Of a stretch of DNA of 64,000 nt, positions 21,576 through 34,568 are shown one piece after another; the first letter of the stretch is position 1; each line of letters starts with the position of its first letter. The notes beneath the pieces were generated by a model. That model did no database searches. It was not told where the DNA came from and saw only the letters and a list, made by a program, of their open reading frames with translations. Made by a program: the position numbers and the translations under genes. Location of the stretch: positions 2,299,501 through 2,363,500 of the forward strand of contig JAHQIY010000007.1 in assembly GCA_019054805.1 (NCBI GenBank). Reading direction: 5' to 3'. This DNA comes from Brachionus manjavacas (lineage: Eukaryota; Rotifera; Eurotatoria; Ploima; Brachionidae).

Positions 21576-24500
21576 TTAGCCTTGGGCACTTTCTTCATCT
21601 GTTTTTTGTCCTGAAGTAAGCATTTGAATTTCGACCTGGCTTATCAGCGTACTAATAGGTTCACCAGACCAAAATAATTTTAATTCATGACTAACCAATG
21701 CTGTCATGAAAGAAAAAATCAACAAAATTGGGCACAAATACAGCAAAGCAGGCTGTGCCATATTCATGAAAAGTAGACCCATAAATGCCAAAAGCAGTCC
21801 TATTATGTATCCTATAACATTTACAATAAAATATTTTGGAAAACGGCTATTTCCGATCGCTCTGTCAAAAATAATAGCATAATTGACACTCAAGCCGGGT
21901 ACTAATATGTCTCCAAGACCAAGTAAGCTAAACGAAAAATCATAATAATAGGAGCATAGTCGACGCTGGTAGTTTAAATGTGGAATTATGATTACAACTG
22001 GAAGCTAATTAGAAAAAAAAAACAAATTTATTTATTTGTAAAAATCAGTTTGATCAAAGCTTACTCGGTTAGAAGTGTCGGCTGTGCGGTTTCCAAATTG
22101 AAGATTTGACCAGTCCTGAGGTCCGCTGGAAGTTGTCGCATCTTTTCCGCCAAAAGCAACCGCTTCCATTATGCTTGTTCCCTTTATTGAAGGAATTAGT
22201 TTTTTTTTTTCAATTTGAAATAAATTTTGTTGTAAGTTTTCAAATGTTTAAAAATTATTTTTACTTATTAAAGTTTAGGATCCATTTTAGATTAAAATTA
22301 AGGTTTTAAGACCTTTTTTCTTAACTCATTTTTAAAAATGACTTATTTTTAAATTAGCTAAAAGTTCTTATATTTCCATCAATAAGCTTTTGATATATAA
22401 GGTTTGAAGCAAATATATTTAATACTTATAAAAACCTTTCAAAAAAAGGAAGTACTAATTCATTTCAGCATCGAAAATTTTAAAGAACAATTACATTTTT
22501 TTTAAAATTTATTTTCTAAATTTAATTTTTTTTTAAATTAATAAAGAAATGGTTTAACCCATGGCAAAATCAAATGAAAGACATTTTAATAAAAAGACTT
22601 GCAAAATTAATTGCTTCGTGATCAAAGGATTAAATTTGAACTTTACAATAAAACATCTAATATCTAATTTAAACAGATCTTATTTGATTTATTTTAAAAA
22701 TTTTTAATATAATTTTAATTTTAGTTATCAATAAATTTTGAATGAATTTAAATTAATGATCTATTTGTCACTGTCAATTTGTAAAATAACAACTGCAGAA
22801 TATGAAATGATTGAGCAAATAATAAAATTTTCTTTTGTATTTAGTTCTATCAGAAATTTTTAGAAACTGTTAATTTCCAGAGTTCAAATCTATTAATTAA
22901 ATTTTTTTGTTTAATATTTTAAAAAATTAAAATTTAAAAAATAAAATATAAATTCAATATTTTTTCATTATAAAAATATTAAACAAAAAAATTTTTAATA
23001 CTCGAATTACTTTTTAAATACAATTTTAAATTGACCTACAATTGTATTTCGAGCCAAACTTGAAATTAGCTTTTCAAGTATCTCATTTATGTACACTCGC
23101 TAGTAAAAAATTAATTTTGAAATCCCTAACTGTGTCCAACAGAAAGCACTCGGACCATCTTAAATGAATTTAAACTTAATTTTTTCTGGAATTTTATAAT
23201 TAGCCGTTGTCATACAAAATGACACATTTTTCATATTTAAAGTGACATATTAATCATTCTTCTGAGATAGAAGCACTAACCCGTTGATTTACATTGAAGA
23301 ATTAAGCTCTTGACAAAAATGATTCAAGTGAAGAATTCTATTTAATTAAATTTTTTTTTGTTATTAGAAGTTGTTCATTTTTTTGTTTATTTTTAAATTA
23401 ATTACAAACCTTTTAACAATCTTTTTTAAACAAACAAACTAACATGAATTGATGAAATATTCCAATAAATGGCTTTATTTAGAATAAAAATGTTAGTAAG
23501 GCGCCAAACAGTTTGATAGGTAAATTTTAATTGAAACTCTGTAATAACTGCGAATTTGTTGCTGTTTTTTAAAAATAATTTAAGGTAAGTTTCAGAGTAA
23601 ATAATTTATTTAACCAATTTAACTTTAGATTTAATCAATCTGTCTAATTTTTAGCATCTTCATTTTAATTTATATTAACTTCAAAGAAAATGTTGTAAAC
23701 TCAAAGTTAGATTTTATCAAATTTTATTAAGCTTTTATTAAAGAAAAATGAAGTCGGTTTTTAAATATTTTGAAGCAATTTTAATAATTTTTTGCTTAGT
23801 ATTAAAAATTATATCCTAAAATAAAATGAAAATGAAAAAACCAATTAATTATTTGGTAAAAAAAAATAATTTTTGTTTTTTTAATTTTTGCTAAAAAAAT
23901 GCCCTGGTATTTTGATTCCGAAAAAAAATTTCTAAATAAATAGACCAAATTTTTCTCTTAATCGAGGCATTGGTAGAAAATCAATGTATCAACTTACCTT
24001 AGTAAATGTCGGTGTAATGAAGACCATAAATATATCATATAAAAAGAAGACAACAAGAATAATTGTGACTGTTTTGTATTTGCTAAGTCTGTAAAACGAC
24101 AATGCATTTGCGGCCAGTGACAGGGCCATCACATTTTGAAGACTCCATGACCATTCTTCGTGTCGAAAAATAAACCACAAAATGCAAATGCTGATAGAAA
24201 TTAGAGTTAAAGCAACTTTGGCTGGCTGCAAAGTTAGCTTTTTGTTAAATGGCAAATTAAATGTTGGCAATCTAGGTAAAAAAATTAGATTTTGGATAAG
24301 CTTGGATAATTTTCTCAAATTACTGGCATTTTAGTATCTCGAAACTATCTATTACCAAACAACCTATTCTATAAATTGACGATGCTGCGCCCAAACAAAA
24401 AATTGCATAGATTACATAAACTAAATGATTGTTTAAAATTAAAATATAAAAATCTTAATAAAAAGTACTCATGTAATCAAAAAAATAGTAAAGCATTAGA

Positions 24501-25288
24501 AGCATTCCGACAACAAATATGAGTAATACCAGGATCGACCAATATCCGACACTGATTGTGAGCGAGTGCTTATGATCGTCATCCTTTTTGCTCTCTTGGT
24601 TTTCAATTAGACTAGAAGAATTTATTTGGTTATCGTTGACTTCATCGGCAAAATTTTGGTTGATTTCGCCACTTGAATTCGGCTTTTCCAGCTTGATATT
24701 GAACTCGTGCCGAGTCCAAATTCCACCGAAAATTATGGTCAAGCTTGCTATAGCCCATATAACTAGCAAAGAGCCGTCAAAGCGTGAAAGATCCGACTGC
24801 ACCACAGTCAAATTAGTTTCACCTTCCAAAAAAAAGGAAACCTTTTTGGCAAATTCATCGGCCATAAATGCGTAGGAAGCAGTCAAATTTATCAAAGAAG
24901 TATTGATGCTCTTTTAAAAAAAATAGAAAGGAATTAAGAAAAATATAATTTAAGTACTAACAATAGGACCATCAGTTCCTATAATAACCAATTTAGGTGC
25001 ATGCTCCTGTATGTTAGTTGCCATATCTGTGAACGAGCATCTTGGAGTGGGTACATGCAAATAGTAAGCACTAGTGTTTGGCTTTGAACCGTCTTCAAAA
25101 TGTTGACAAGCATCTTCGCCGACCAAATTTATCAATTTCAATTCTTTGTCAATCGAGGTTTCTTGTGGTATGGGTTTTTTCAATGCGCATATATCCAGCG
25201 ATTTTTCCGAGTGCCTAAACTTTAGAATTACCAAATCGCATTGTGAATATTTGACTAATAAAACTAGCAGCAAATAGCGGATTGTCAT
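21576..25288 (-). CDS. SPPL2: Signal-peptide-peptidase-like 2 (SPPL2) intramembrane aspartyl protease, 6 exons, 561 aa
   Basis: Cleaves type II membrane proteins within the membrane of endosomes, lysosomes or plasma membrane. Exons in coding order: 25288-24962, 24910-24469, 24420-24324, 24271-23998, 22181-22065, 22004-21576. They total 1,686 nt and every join is in frame. An N-terminal signal peptide (about 1-17) leads a luminal Cys-containing region in the position of the PA domain of SPPL2 proteins. The first membrane helix follows (FDGSLLVIWAIASLTIIFGG), then an acidic loop, then the membrane core. Catalytic motifs are complete: YD at 367-368, GLGD ending at Asp451, and QPALLY at 503-508. 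The length is close to human SPPL2A/B. Four introns are about 45-60 bp; intron 4 (22182-23997) is about 1.8 kb with nothing recognised in it. The PA-type luminal region and signal peptide favour SPPL2 over SPP or SPPL3. Confidence 0.93.
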
Positions 25289-28069
25289 CTAAAGTAAGAA
25301 AAAAACGCCAGATTAATTTTGTTTGTTACCTTATGAGATTTTTTTTATTAGTTTAAGCTCAGTTAAAAAATAAATTATAATTTTTAGAGATTTATTAAAA
25401 TCGTATGAATTCTTTTTTGTTTAACAAAGCTTTAGAAACTTTACTTTAACCCAAATATTTTACAGTAATTAATGTTTGTCGCAGTGTTTACCATTTTGGT
25501 TTGGGGATTAGTTGAATATGTCAAATAAATGGCAAAATATTCGAACTATTTTAAGTTTTAAAATTTTTTTGTCAATTCCTCTTATGCTACTGTAAACGTT
25601 TAAAAACGTGGAAATATTTATCAAAATGATATATCTGACTAATTCTAATAAATTTATTCATTTGAGGTAGAGAAAGACAATATGAAATTTATTAAATTAA
25701 TTTGAAACTTAAATTTTCTTTCATTGTGATTCAAAAAAAAAGATTGGAATAATTTATCTTCAAAACCTGTGAAGCACTCGACAATAAAAACTAGCTACAG
25801 AAATAAAAAGAGCAATTTGCTTATTTCAATCTTGCTAAGAGGCCATCGAATTTTAGTTCATAAATTATGTTTTTAAATCTCTGTGTAAAAGTTTTTTATT
25901 TTCATTATTAATTTTGAAAAAGAATTTAATTAATTGTTTGGATATATATTTTTTTAATTAAATCTATAAAAAAAAAATTACAAGTCAAAATGTAATTGAC
26001 AAAAATTATCTTAAAAAAATCAAAAATTGTTTATAGTAAAAACTTAATAAAATTTTAATTCTGAATTTTAAAGGATTTTTGTATGCGTAACCCGGGTATT
26101 TTTGAGTGCATAATACCAAAATATTTAATATTTAATTTTTTTTTCGAATCGAAATCTAATAAATCTAAAAAACAAATAAAAAATTTTATTATGTTAATTA
26201 TTAATATAAAAGAAAAGAAATTTTTTAAATTTGAATCTATTTTTTTTTCTATTTTCATTAAAATTTTAAGAAAAATTTTTAAATATTCAAATTATTTTAA
26301 TAAACGAAGTTAAAAGCAAAAAAAATGAAATTCAAAAAATTTTTAATTTGATTAGATAAAAATTGCTAGCGCTTTTTACATAAGAAAAATTTAATTTATT
26401 GTAAATTAGAAAATATGTCAAACAGGAAAAACAAAAAATAAGTTATAAATTATAAAATGAAATGAATAAATAATTAATCATGTGGTTAAAAAATTATCTT
26501 TAAATTAAATAAAACATACTTTATTTTTAACCGAGTTAATCCTTTTTTTGCTTTTTAAATGACAAACTTGATGAAAAGATTTAATTTTTAGAATTTAAAA
26601 GCGAACTCATAGTACTTGATACACAAGGATTAATTAAGGATTACGTGATTATGAATAAATAATTTCAAGCAATACTTTTACTCCCCTTAAATAATATTCT
26701 TTTTTTTCAAAACATTTCATCAAAAATTAAATTTTTTTATCATTATTTAAAAAATGAAATTATAATTCAATTCTTACTTAATGTTCTAGGAATTTTATTT
26801 TTCTTAGTTCTATCGAAAAAAATTTTATTTCTCCTTTGAGACATAGTTTCTATTTTTCAAAAAAAAAATTTTCTAACATTGTTATAATAAAATTAAAAAT
26901 TTTATTCTGCATATCTTATTTAATTGAATGCAACAATTTCGATTTTTTATTTATCTAAGTTTGGACAAATGATCTGAACTGATTTTATTAGGAAACTTTG
27001 GGTTTTAACTACTTTGTAATGTAAATTTTTCAAGATACCAACTCAGCATATTTATTTTATTTAAATTTTGACCATGTATTTGGATTTGACTTAGAATACT
27101 AACTTTTCTTTTAAATTTAATTCTACCGAATTACCTAATAAATTCTCACTGCCTAGAATTAGAAATTTATTATTATACAGAATTAAATTGTTTTATGTTC
27201 TATCTGGCTGATTCTTTGGAAACTTGAAAATTGTGTCTAAGCCTGCTCGTCATCAAGCGTTGATTCACTTAATTTAGAACTAAACAAAATAAATTTAAAA
27301 TAAAAATTTAAATTCAAAAATCGCATTTTGACGCGTTGTCACGGATATTCTTGTACACAATAATATATTTAAGAAAAAATTTTTGGTTGTGTACAAAATT
27401 TTCAATTTAATTTTAAAGTCCTCTCTTTATTAAAGTTTTTTGATGAGAGTAATCCGGAAATTTATTTTTTTCTTTTTTAAGTTAAAAATTGTCCTTCTAG
27501 TTATAATTTAGTCATTTATTTTTTTTTTCATATTTCATTTGTATTATTATCTATGATATTAAATTACTATTAAATTAAGTATCTAATAATTTATTATAAT
27601 TGCAAAAAAATCATGCTCAACCAACCAAATATAAACAATTGATAAAATAACAAATGCATTTTCAATCTCATACCAACTTGATTTTGAAGAAGCTACTTTT
27701 CTTATTTAAATTGAAGAATTTTAGTTGATCCTGGCAAAGTAAATCTCAAAGATTTGCAATAAAAAAATCGACTTGTTTTTTATTTATATTTATAATAAAT
27801 ATGTTATCTGCAATTTAAAAAGTTTTGAAAAATTTCTGACCCTAATTTTTGATATTACTTTATCATTTTAGTCCGATGAAAACCGAATAAAAAAATTGAT
27901 TTAACATTCTTGAATAAACAATTTTGTTTTTTTTTAAATAGATTGAATCTATTTGAAAATTTTAGTAATGAAAGTTTGATTATTAAGGAAGATAAAATTG
28001 AAATTGAAATAATATCTTTTAGTCGGATTTCGACTTATGCCAATTCTGAATAATAACTTTTATATAACT
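25289..28069. other. AT-rich desert
   Basis: About 2.8 kb upstream of SPPL2. The two opposed ORFs around 26055-26313 are Lys/Phe/Ile-rich low-complexity frames in A/T runs and I do not support them. No repeats with clear ends were seen. Confidence 0.4.
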
Positions 28070-28215
28070 AAAACCATTATTACCCAGTCGAAACCGATCG
28101 CTCTATTTTTATGATGAAAGAGTTTAAACATTCGTCCTGTACTGTAGAGGTATTTTGAAGATTTTTTCACTCTCAGCGAAATATGAACATTCGATCCTCT
28201 GCTTACATGACTAAC
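28070..28215 (-). mobile_element. SINE fragment, copy 2
   Basis: Shares with copy 1 the order TTATTACCCAGTCGAAAC, TCTATTTTTATGATGAAAGAG, AACATTCG, TTTTTTCACTCTCAGCG and CGATCCTCTGCTT. The tRNA-like head and the outer tail are missing, so it is truncated at both ends. Confidence 0.7.
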
Positions 28216-28389
28216 TTCTAAAAAACAATTAATCAACATAATTAATAGGTATGTTTTAGAAAAATTTTCTAGTAAAAACGTAAATATACGTAGAATAACA
28301 GATTTTCTATAATTCCAAAAATGACCCAATTTCGGCTCTTTATGGTGTCAGGTCAGTCCATCAGCATAATCTTCCCTAGCTTCTAGTTT

Positions 28390-29251
28390 AAAGGTGTTCA
28401 GACATTCGCTAACATACTTTTGTGCTGCTTTTGCTACAAACTGGTCGTATCCATCTTTTACTTTAGCTCTGACTATCCTTAATATTCTTTTACTTTTAAT
28501 ATCTTTATGTTATCCCATCGCTTCAGTGGTTATGCTATATTCTAAGTTTGTGAATTCGCTTATACATTCGATTTGTGTGTCACTAAAGGTGATTCAGCTT
28601 TTCAATTTGATTTTTATTCAAATTCCTTTCGTTATAGCCTGATTTATCGAGTCCGATTTGTCTTGCACCTTTGGGTGCATGTCTGTTTCTTTATTGGTCT
28701 TTAACACCAAATCATTTACAAAGTCTTAATCAGACATTAGCACTGTTTTTTTTCGGTTACAAGGTTTGGGTTAAGACTAGGTTTGTTATCCAGACCCAAT
28801 CCTGAACCCACTCATTTTTTTCGGGTACCTGACCAGACTCGGTAGTCTTTTACACAATTTTTTCAGGTAACCAACCCAAACCCGATGATTTTTTATCCCA
28901 TAAAATTTATCAAATAGGTAAAAGATTTGAATTTATAGCCTGAAAAAATTGTGTAAAAGACTACCGAGTCTGGTCAGGTACCCGAAAAAAATGAGTGGGT
29001 ACGGGATCGGGTCTGGGTAACAAACCCAATCCTAACTTAAACTTGATACTCAAAAATATTATGGGTTCTTATCTCTGGTCTTAATTTATTTTAAGTCTTG
29101 ATTGAATAAGCCAAAGACTTAGAGAGAGAATGCAACTTTAACTTACTCCTCTGGACACATTGAAGCTTCTTCTTTAAGAATCTTCTGGCGCAAACCATTA
29201 GATCTTAATATGGCCCACAAAGTTTCTCTGAATATGCTACCAAAAGCTTTC
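28390..29251 (-). pseudogene. RTE-like LINE reverse-transcriptase relic split by a foldback element
   Basis: Minus-strand frames from 28740 down read DFVNDLVLKTNKETDMH, then TQIECISEFTNLEYSITTEA and HKDIKSK. They align block by block with the better-preserved copy at 40233-41051 (DFANDLVLISN.., IECVNEFTYLGSTISTT, HRDIKN). A piece of the same kind of polymerase, KAFGSIFRETLWAILRSNGL, lies at 29148-29251 minus. That is where the finger/palm region upstream of the DD box should be. The space between the pieces is largely taken by the foldback at 28760-29048. There are many stops and it is inactive. Confidence 0.65.
28760..29048. mobile_element. Foldback element, about 100-bp arms
   Basis: The left arm is roughly 28760-28868 and the right arm 28940-29048. 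They are nearly exact inverted copies. Both carry GGTTTGTTA.CCAGACCC, ACCCACTCATTTTTTTCGGG and TACCTGACCAGACTCGGTAG (one in reverse complement), with the central part identical for over 60 bp. The loop is about 70 bp. Such high arm identity implies recent origin or strong pairing. No target duplication was identified with confidence. Confidence 0.8.
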
Positions 29252-29299
29252 TTTATTTAATTAGAATTAAAAAAAAAATTCCAAGTTATTTTTCTTATT

Positions 29300-29325
29300 T
29301 AATAATAATAATAATAATAATTATG
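29300..29325. repeat. (AAT)n microsatellite
   Basis: About eight AAT units in a row; a shorter (AAT)n tract also occurs near 31252-31271. Confidence 0.8.
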
Positions 29326-29429
29326 CGTGAAGTCCTGATTAACCAGACTATAAGAAATATTCTAGAAATAAAATGCTACATATTTTGCTTTTAAATAGAT
29401 CAATTGTTTTCAATTCTATTACTTCATTT

Positions 29430-30245
29430 GTTAATTGGTTCCAATAACTAAAAACCCTGTTAGTAAAAATACTGGACCTCGGCAAAAAAAATTTTATGAG
29501 TTCTTTTCTCAATCTGTATCGATTACCTCAAGTATTATACGCATTTTTAATTTCCAGTGGTTCTTTGTACTTACTAAGCTCATCAAGTTCATTTATGAAT
29601 TTTTTCTATTAGGTCACCGCGTCTCCTCCTTGTTGACAATCTTTTAAGCCTTTTCATTAAGTTTAAATCACCAAATACATTAATGCTTCATGTTGCTTTT
29701 CTCTGTACTCTCTCAAGTGTATCTATATCTTTCTTCAAGTGTGGATTCCATACCGAGACAGCATCTTCAAGATGGTTTTGTTTAAATTTTTTTAATAATG
29801 CTGATATTATGGTTATTGAACCATTTAGAATTTGCCCTAGAACTCTGTTTGCTCTTGCCGATGACGCACTTATTTGTTAACACCATTTCATGCCGATTTT
29901 TATTATGACTACCCAGAACCTACTGTTCAAAGGTTTTATTCTCTATAATAAAAAATAATCCTTTTTTGGATTTTTTTCGACCAATATGCATTACTTCACA
30001 TGTCTAGATGTTGAGATTCATCGACCATTCTCTGCACCACTCAACAAGACTATTAATATCATTTTGTAATTGCTCTTTCTTCTTCTTTTTATTTATTTCA
30101 TAAAATATATAGGATATCTGTAAATAGAGAACATCTTCCCATGGATCTTTCTGGAAGACCGTTAATAAAAATTACAAAGAGCAGTGGGCCAAGTATGGAA
30201 CCTTGAGAGACCCATTTGTTCATCTATCAATCAGAATTTGAGTGA
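29430..30245 (-). pseudogene. CR1/Jockey-like LINE reverse-transcriptase relic
   Basis: On the minus strand from 30245 the frames read VSQGSILGPLLFVIFINGLPE-like sequence. DINSLVEWCREWSMNLNI follows. Then come ANRVLGQILNGSITIISALL, HLEDAVSVWNPHLKKDID and LERVQRKAT. These are the C-terminal reverse-transcriptase and thumb motifs of CR1/Jockey LINEs. The YADD box is disrupted and frames shift repeatedly, so the copy is dead. It differs in family from the RTE-like relic just to its left. Confidence 0.75.
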
Positions 30246-31697
30246 CCAAACACCACTCATTGTTAAGTAATTAATTTGATTTCTAAATTTAAATCTTTTT
30301 AGGAATATTCCACTTGGTATTTGTTATCATTTGGAGCATGATCATATGACTTTGTTTGCACCAGGAAAACGACTACAAAAATAAATATTGATAAAAGTTA
30401 AATACAATTTTTTGATTAAAATTTTTTTATTAAAAATGTTTTTTTGAAAAAGGTTAAAATTTGCGCAAAACTTGTTCATTTTTTATGAAGAGTAAATAGA
30501 CAGATATATTTTGAATATTTCATTAAGGGGCATTGTCAAAGAGAAGCTGATAGTCATTAAAGTTGGAGTGACTGAGTCTTCCTATTTAATTCTATGCCAC
30601 TTACACTCCGGTAACCACTACTTAAATAAGTTAAATGTTATTTTTGTTTTTATCTTAAAGATTAATGTCTGATAAACGAAAAAGCTTAAAAAGGGGATAC
30701 CCAAAAAACGAAACTCCTCACAGCTAGCGATGGTAGCTATCTGATTTGACAGAATTTTCATAAATAAAAAATAAAAACATCTTAAAGATTAGATTTTTTT
30801 TTCTTTCTTAATTAATAAATTTAAAATTATGAAAAAAAACGCGAAATTTTGTAAATCTCGGTTATAGATAATATAAAAAGCTTTAAATAGTCAATTTATT
30901 TAATTAAATTAAATTTTGAATTAATCTGTGTTTTACCTGTTTTTGATCATCAAATAAACTTTAAAATTTATTTTTTTACTTACATTAATTCAAAATCCAA
31001 CATTTAAATACTCTGACTAACTAGCTGAATTTAAAGTAGCTTTGCCTGCCGTCATCGAGGCTTAGTGGCCCTAAAATAATATACTTAGATCTTGTTCTAT
31101 TTCTGTTCTCACCATTAAACTGCAGTTCATACTTTAAATAAATTAATTTGAATTATTTGATACATTTTTTTAATTGCATGATAAATATGACTTGTAATAA
31201 AAAATTTTATCTCACTCGATAATTTGGTATTAAACAAAAAATTTCCGTAATTTAATAATAATAATAATAATATAAGTTACAACAAGCTAGCAAGCTAGAC
31301 TTGCGAAGATGAGAAACAGTAAGATCCCATCTATGGTAACTATGGTTTGTACACTGTGTTTAGAGCACAGTCACTTCCAGCTCTGCCTTCATCACACTGA
31401 AGATTGATTATTCCTTAGGTCACCATTCCCTCGTATCGATTCTACCGAGCCTCAGGACTTCATCCATGATAGGTTTCTCCTTACGTCTGTACTTATCTAG
31501 TCTGGACTTATCTAGTACTTATATAATTTAGGAAAAAGTTTTAGTTTTTTTAAGGAAAGCTAATTGCAATATAAGTCATGTAAATTTCAGTTTTTAGATT
31601 CAACATCATAAAATTTTATTTTTCAATAAAATATTCTGATTTAAAAAAGATTTAACTACAGTACATTACTAATAATATTTGTAAATAATCATTGTAA
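30246..31697. other. Intergenic, one unexplained GC-richer block
   Basis: No ORF is supported. The block from about 31275 to 31500 is clearly less AT-rich than its surroundings and has no coding frame on either strand. It begins with the near-palindromic CTAGCAAGCTAG and contains TCTGTACTTATCTAG followed closely by TCTGGACTTATCTAG. It may be the untranslated end of a LINE or another short repeat. Only one copy is in the window. Confidence 0.35.
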
Positions 31698-32190
31698 AAT
31701 TCACTGAAAAAAAAAATTGCAAAATTTCTGTGATAAAAAAACCGATTTTCATGATAAAAAATATTTTTTTTGAATTTTTGATAAAAGAAAAAAATTAAAA
31801 TTTGATTGAATTTTTTGACGAAAATTTACGTAAATTTCGGTAAATTTTTGTAGAAAAAGGCGAAAAATGGTAAAAATCATCAAAAAAGGAAAAATGTATT
31901 TTTTATTGTTACATTCAATTTTTTTTTTTAAACAAACAATGAAAATATTTTTAAAATATTTAAATATTTAAATATAACAAATTAAATTATTTTATTAAAT
32001 ACAGAAATTATCAAAAATCATAAATATAGAGCTGTATTAAAAAAAGATATATAATCAAAATTTAATGATCTGACCAATCACCATTTTAATTACAATCATA
32101 ATAACCTAGAAATGTTTCATTAAAAAAAATTTTTTTTCATGAAAATCGATTTTTTTTCCAGAAATTTTGGAATTTTTTTTTCAGTGAATT
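31698..32190. mobile_element. MITE with about 65-bp terminal inverted repeats
   Basis: The left end AATTCACTGAAAAAAAAAATT, continuing through CCGATTTTCATG, is mirrored by CATGAAAATCGATTTTTTTT..TTTCAGTGAATT at the right end. The total length is about 493 bp, AT-rich, with no coding capacity. The flanks ATTGTAA and TTCAATA are suggestive but do not give a certain target duplication. Confidence 0.7.
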
Positions 32191-33015
32191 TTTCAATAAT
32201 TATCCGTAATTTACGATAATAATCGTTATTTTACGAAAAATACCCTTTTTTAGATTACCATATTTTACGGTAAATATGGTGAATTCAAGGTATCGTAGTA
32301 ACGCTATATTTAATTTTATTATGAACTATTGAATTTTGAATATATTGTATGATTTAGACTTTTCTAAGACAAAATTTTAATTCTAATGTCTCAGCATTAA
32401 GTTACATTTTTTGTAAGGGAGAGTTTTTATAAGCTTTATGCTGCCAGATTCCACGATATTAGCTCAGAAATAGAAAAAACCTAAGATCTGGTCGGATCAT
32501 TTATATGAAATTTTTCAATTTTTTCAATAAAATATTATGATTTTTTCAGAATTAAGTACAAAAAAGGGTTTAAATGGATAAAATTTTCGGAATATTAATG
32601 ACTCCATTAAATTTTTTACTTTTTAAAATTGCAGATTTAAAATGTATCAAATAATAATTGTATCGTATATTAAATTTTGAAAAATCATGGTATTCTATTT
32701 TTTCTGCATCGTGTGAATTTTTGTTGCATATTTTGTAGAATAAAACTGTTAAAAGCATTTTCTTTATGAAAAAACGTTCAATATATTCTTAAAAAAATAC
32801 TTAATTTTTAATTTTCGAAATCAGTGTTTTGTGTTTTTTAATTAAGAATTATGTTAAGGATTGTTTTTTTAAAGTATTCTTTTTATTTCACCATTATTTT
32901 TTTGAAAGAAAAATTTTGAAAAAAAAAGATATCTTCTTGTTTTTTCATTTTAAAATATCTTTAGTTTCTACCTATGACAATTTAAAAAAATAAAAATAAA
33001 ACATTCAAGAATTTT
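32191..33015. other. AT-rich spacer with a near-palindrome
   Basis: Contains ACCATATTTTACGGTAAATATGGT at about 32258-32281, almost its own reverse complement. The minus ORF at 32570-32758 is not supported. Nothing else was recognised. Confidence 0.35.
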
Positions 33016-33021
33016 TTTATT
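33016..33021 (-). terminator. Poly(A) signal AATAAA of the secreted-protein gene
   Basis: AATAAA on the minus strand, about 27 nt beyond the stop codon at 33048. Confidence 0.45.
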
Positions 33022-33047
33022 ATTTTCCTAAGGAACTATTTGTATTC

Positions 33048-33706
33048 TTAAATTCTACATGTACGGTCATAAGGTTTGACCACTATGGTATCAAGACTAA
33101 TGCCAACTTGATTTAATTCTTTTTTGATTTTTGGAAAAATACTCTCAAAGACATGTGGAAGTGACGTTTTGTGATAAATAAACACTCTTTTATAGCATTC
33201 CCTATACCAGGCATGAACGACATCATAATGGATATATTCTATGTATATCGTATCATCCATGTACAGACTAATTCCCATTCCTGGCAAAAGTTTAGTTGAT
33301 GGCCGATTTAAAGTGTCATATACCGTAAAATAACTAGGTTCTGGTACAAAAATGCCTCCATTGTTAAAATCCAATTTACGAATCGAAACAATTTCTTTAT
33401 ACTCGCCGATTGAATTTCTTGATTTTTCTGTAACTTTTATTTCATTAGCCTCATTATTTTCTTTAAAAAAATCAACTATAATGCATGATCTATTTATTTT
33501 TTCAGTATAAGTGGAAGCAATCAAGTGCCACTTAGTATTCATATCCTTTTAAAAATTTAATAAAAATAATTTTTAAAAATAAATTAATTTACGTTGATAT
33601 TGAATTTTTGAGAGGGTCTAATGTTTGTTTCGCATGCTTGATTCATGCAATTGCACGCATGGAAGCCCAGCAAAACAACCAAAAAGGACGATATTAGTCT
33701 TTTCAT
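33048..33706 (-). CDS. Small secreted protein, possibly lipocalin-like, 203 aa
   Basis: Two exons in coding order, 33706-33593 (38 codons) and 33545-33048, joined in phase 0 over a 47-bp intron. The first exon encodes a clear signal peptide (MKRLISSFLVVLLGFHACNC). The mature part starts with KFNINDMNTKWHLIAST, reminiscent of the first strand of lipocalins, where a conserved Trp sits in a similar F-x-x-x-x-W-x-x-I-A context. It continues as alternating beta-like segments with Cys residues near Trp/Tyr motifs (WYRECYKR) and at the C-terminus (TCRI). Length suits a lipocalin (about 180 mature residues). The lipocalin label rests on the first motif and overall shape only; a secreted unknown protein is the safe description. 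AATAAA on this strand lies at 33016-33021. Confidence 0.7.
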
Positions 33707-34509
33707 TTTTTTTTTAGTTTTGATTTGATCGAAAATCAACTTGCTTAAATATTGCCAATTGTTAAGTCTTTAAGCTTTAGATTAAAATAATTCTCAAAAA
33801 TTTTAAGCAAATATTTATTTTGAAATTTATAAATCGAAAATTCACGATTACTTAATCCGTATGTTAAAACAGTTAAATGTTACCAAATATTTTCAAATAG
33901 AAAATATTTAAATTTAAAAGATTTAATGTGACAAATTTTTAACAGTAAAATAACAAAAGTAACCAAAATAGAATTAAATGATTTTGAGAGAAAAATCAAA
34001 GATTTTCTTTTTTAGAATTTAAAACTCATAAAAAACAGTAAAAAAAAAATAAAACCTACATATGACGTAACTTGTATGATTTTTTTTCATGTATTAAATA
34101 TTTAATTTTAAAAAGTTAAAAAACTGTTCTCTTTTTTTATTGATCCTAAAATTGTTAATTGACATTTATATTTTAAAAGTAATAAACACTGTAAAATAAA
34201 TTGCGAAAATCTTTAATCAAATCTTAAATCTTTAAAACAAAAATCGCTAATGCTGACCCATATGCGATTTATAGTAAAATCATCCTGTTTTTTTACCGAA
34301 ATATAAATAAGAAATTAAAACATTTTTTAAATTCGTAATATAATAATAATTTAATTCATACGAAAAATTTATAGTCAGGATTACTTAAATATCTAAATTA
34401 ATTTTTTTTTTTAATGTGAATTCGCTTTTAAACTAATTGAATCACTTTTTTCATGTTTTTTTTTTATTCAATTTTATTCTATCATTTAAATTTAAATCAA
34501 TTTTTCTTT

Positions 34510-34568
34510 TTAATGCGGGCTCAAACGAAGGTCTTGCTCCATTCGGACGTGCCCTTGGGTCGCCCCCT
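34510..34568 (-). repeat. Short GC-rich fragment, probably a retroelement tail
   Basis: An isolated island (TGCGGGCTCAAACGAAGG .. TGCCCTTGGGTCGCCCC) of about 60 bp in an AT desert. It has no frame. Its sharp compositional edges suggest the truncated end of a repeat. Identity is unknown. Confidence 0.3.

Noticed and set aside
26055-26313. Opposed ORFs of 67 and 76 codons
   Set aside because: Phe/Lys/Ile/Asn runs in homopolymer-rich sequence; no splice partners or domains.
29300-31271. Possible CRISPR-like or tandem array
   Set aside because: Only simple AAT microsatellites; no spaced repeats, and the genome is eukaryotic.
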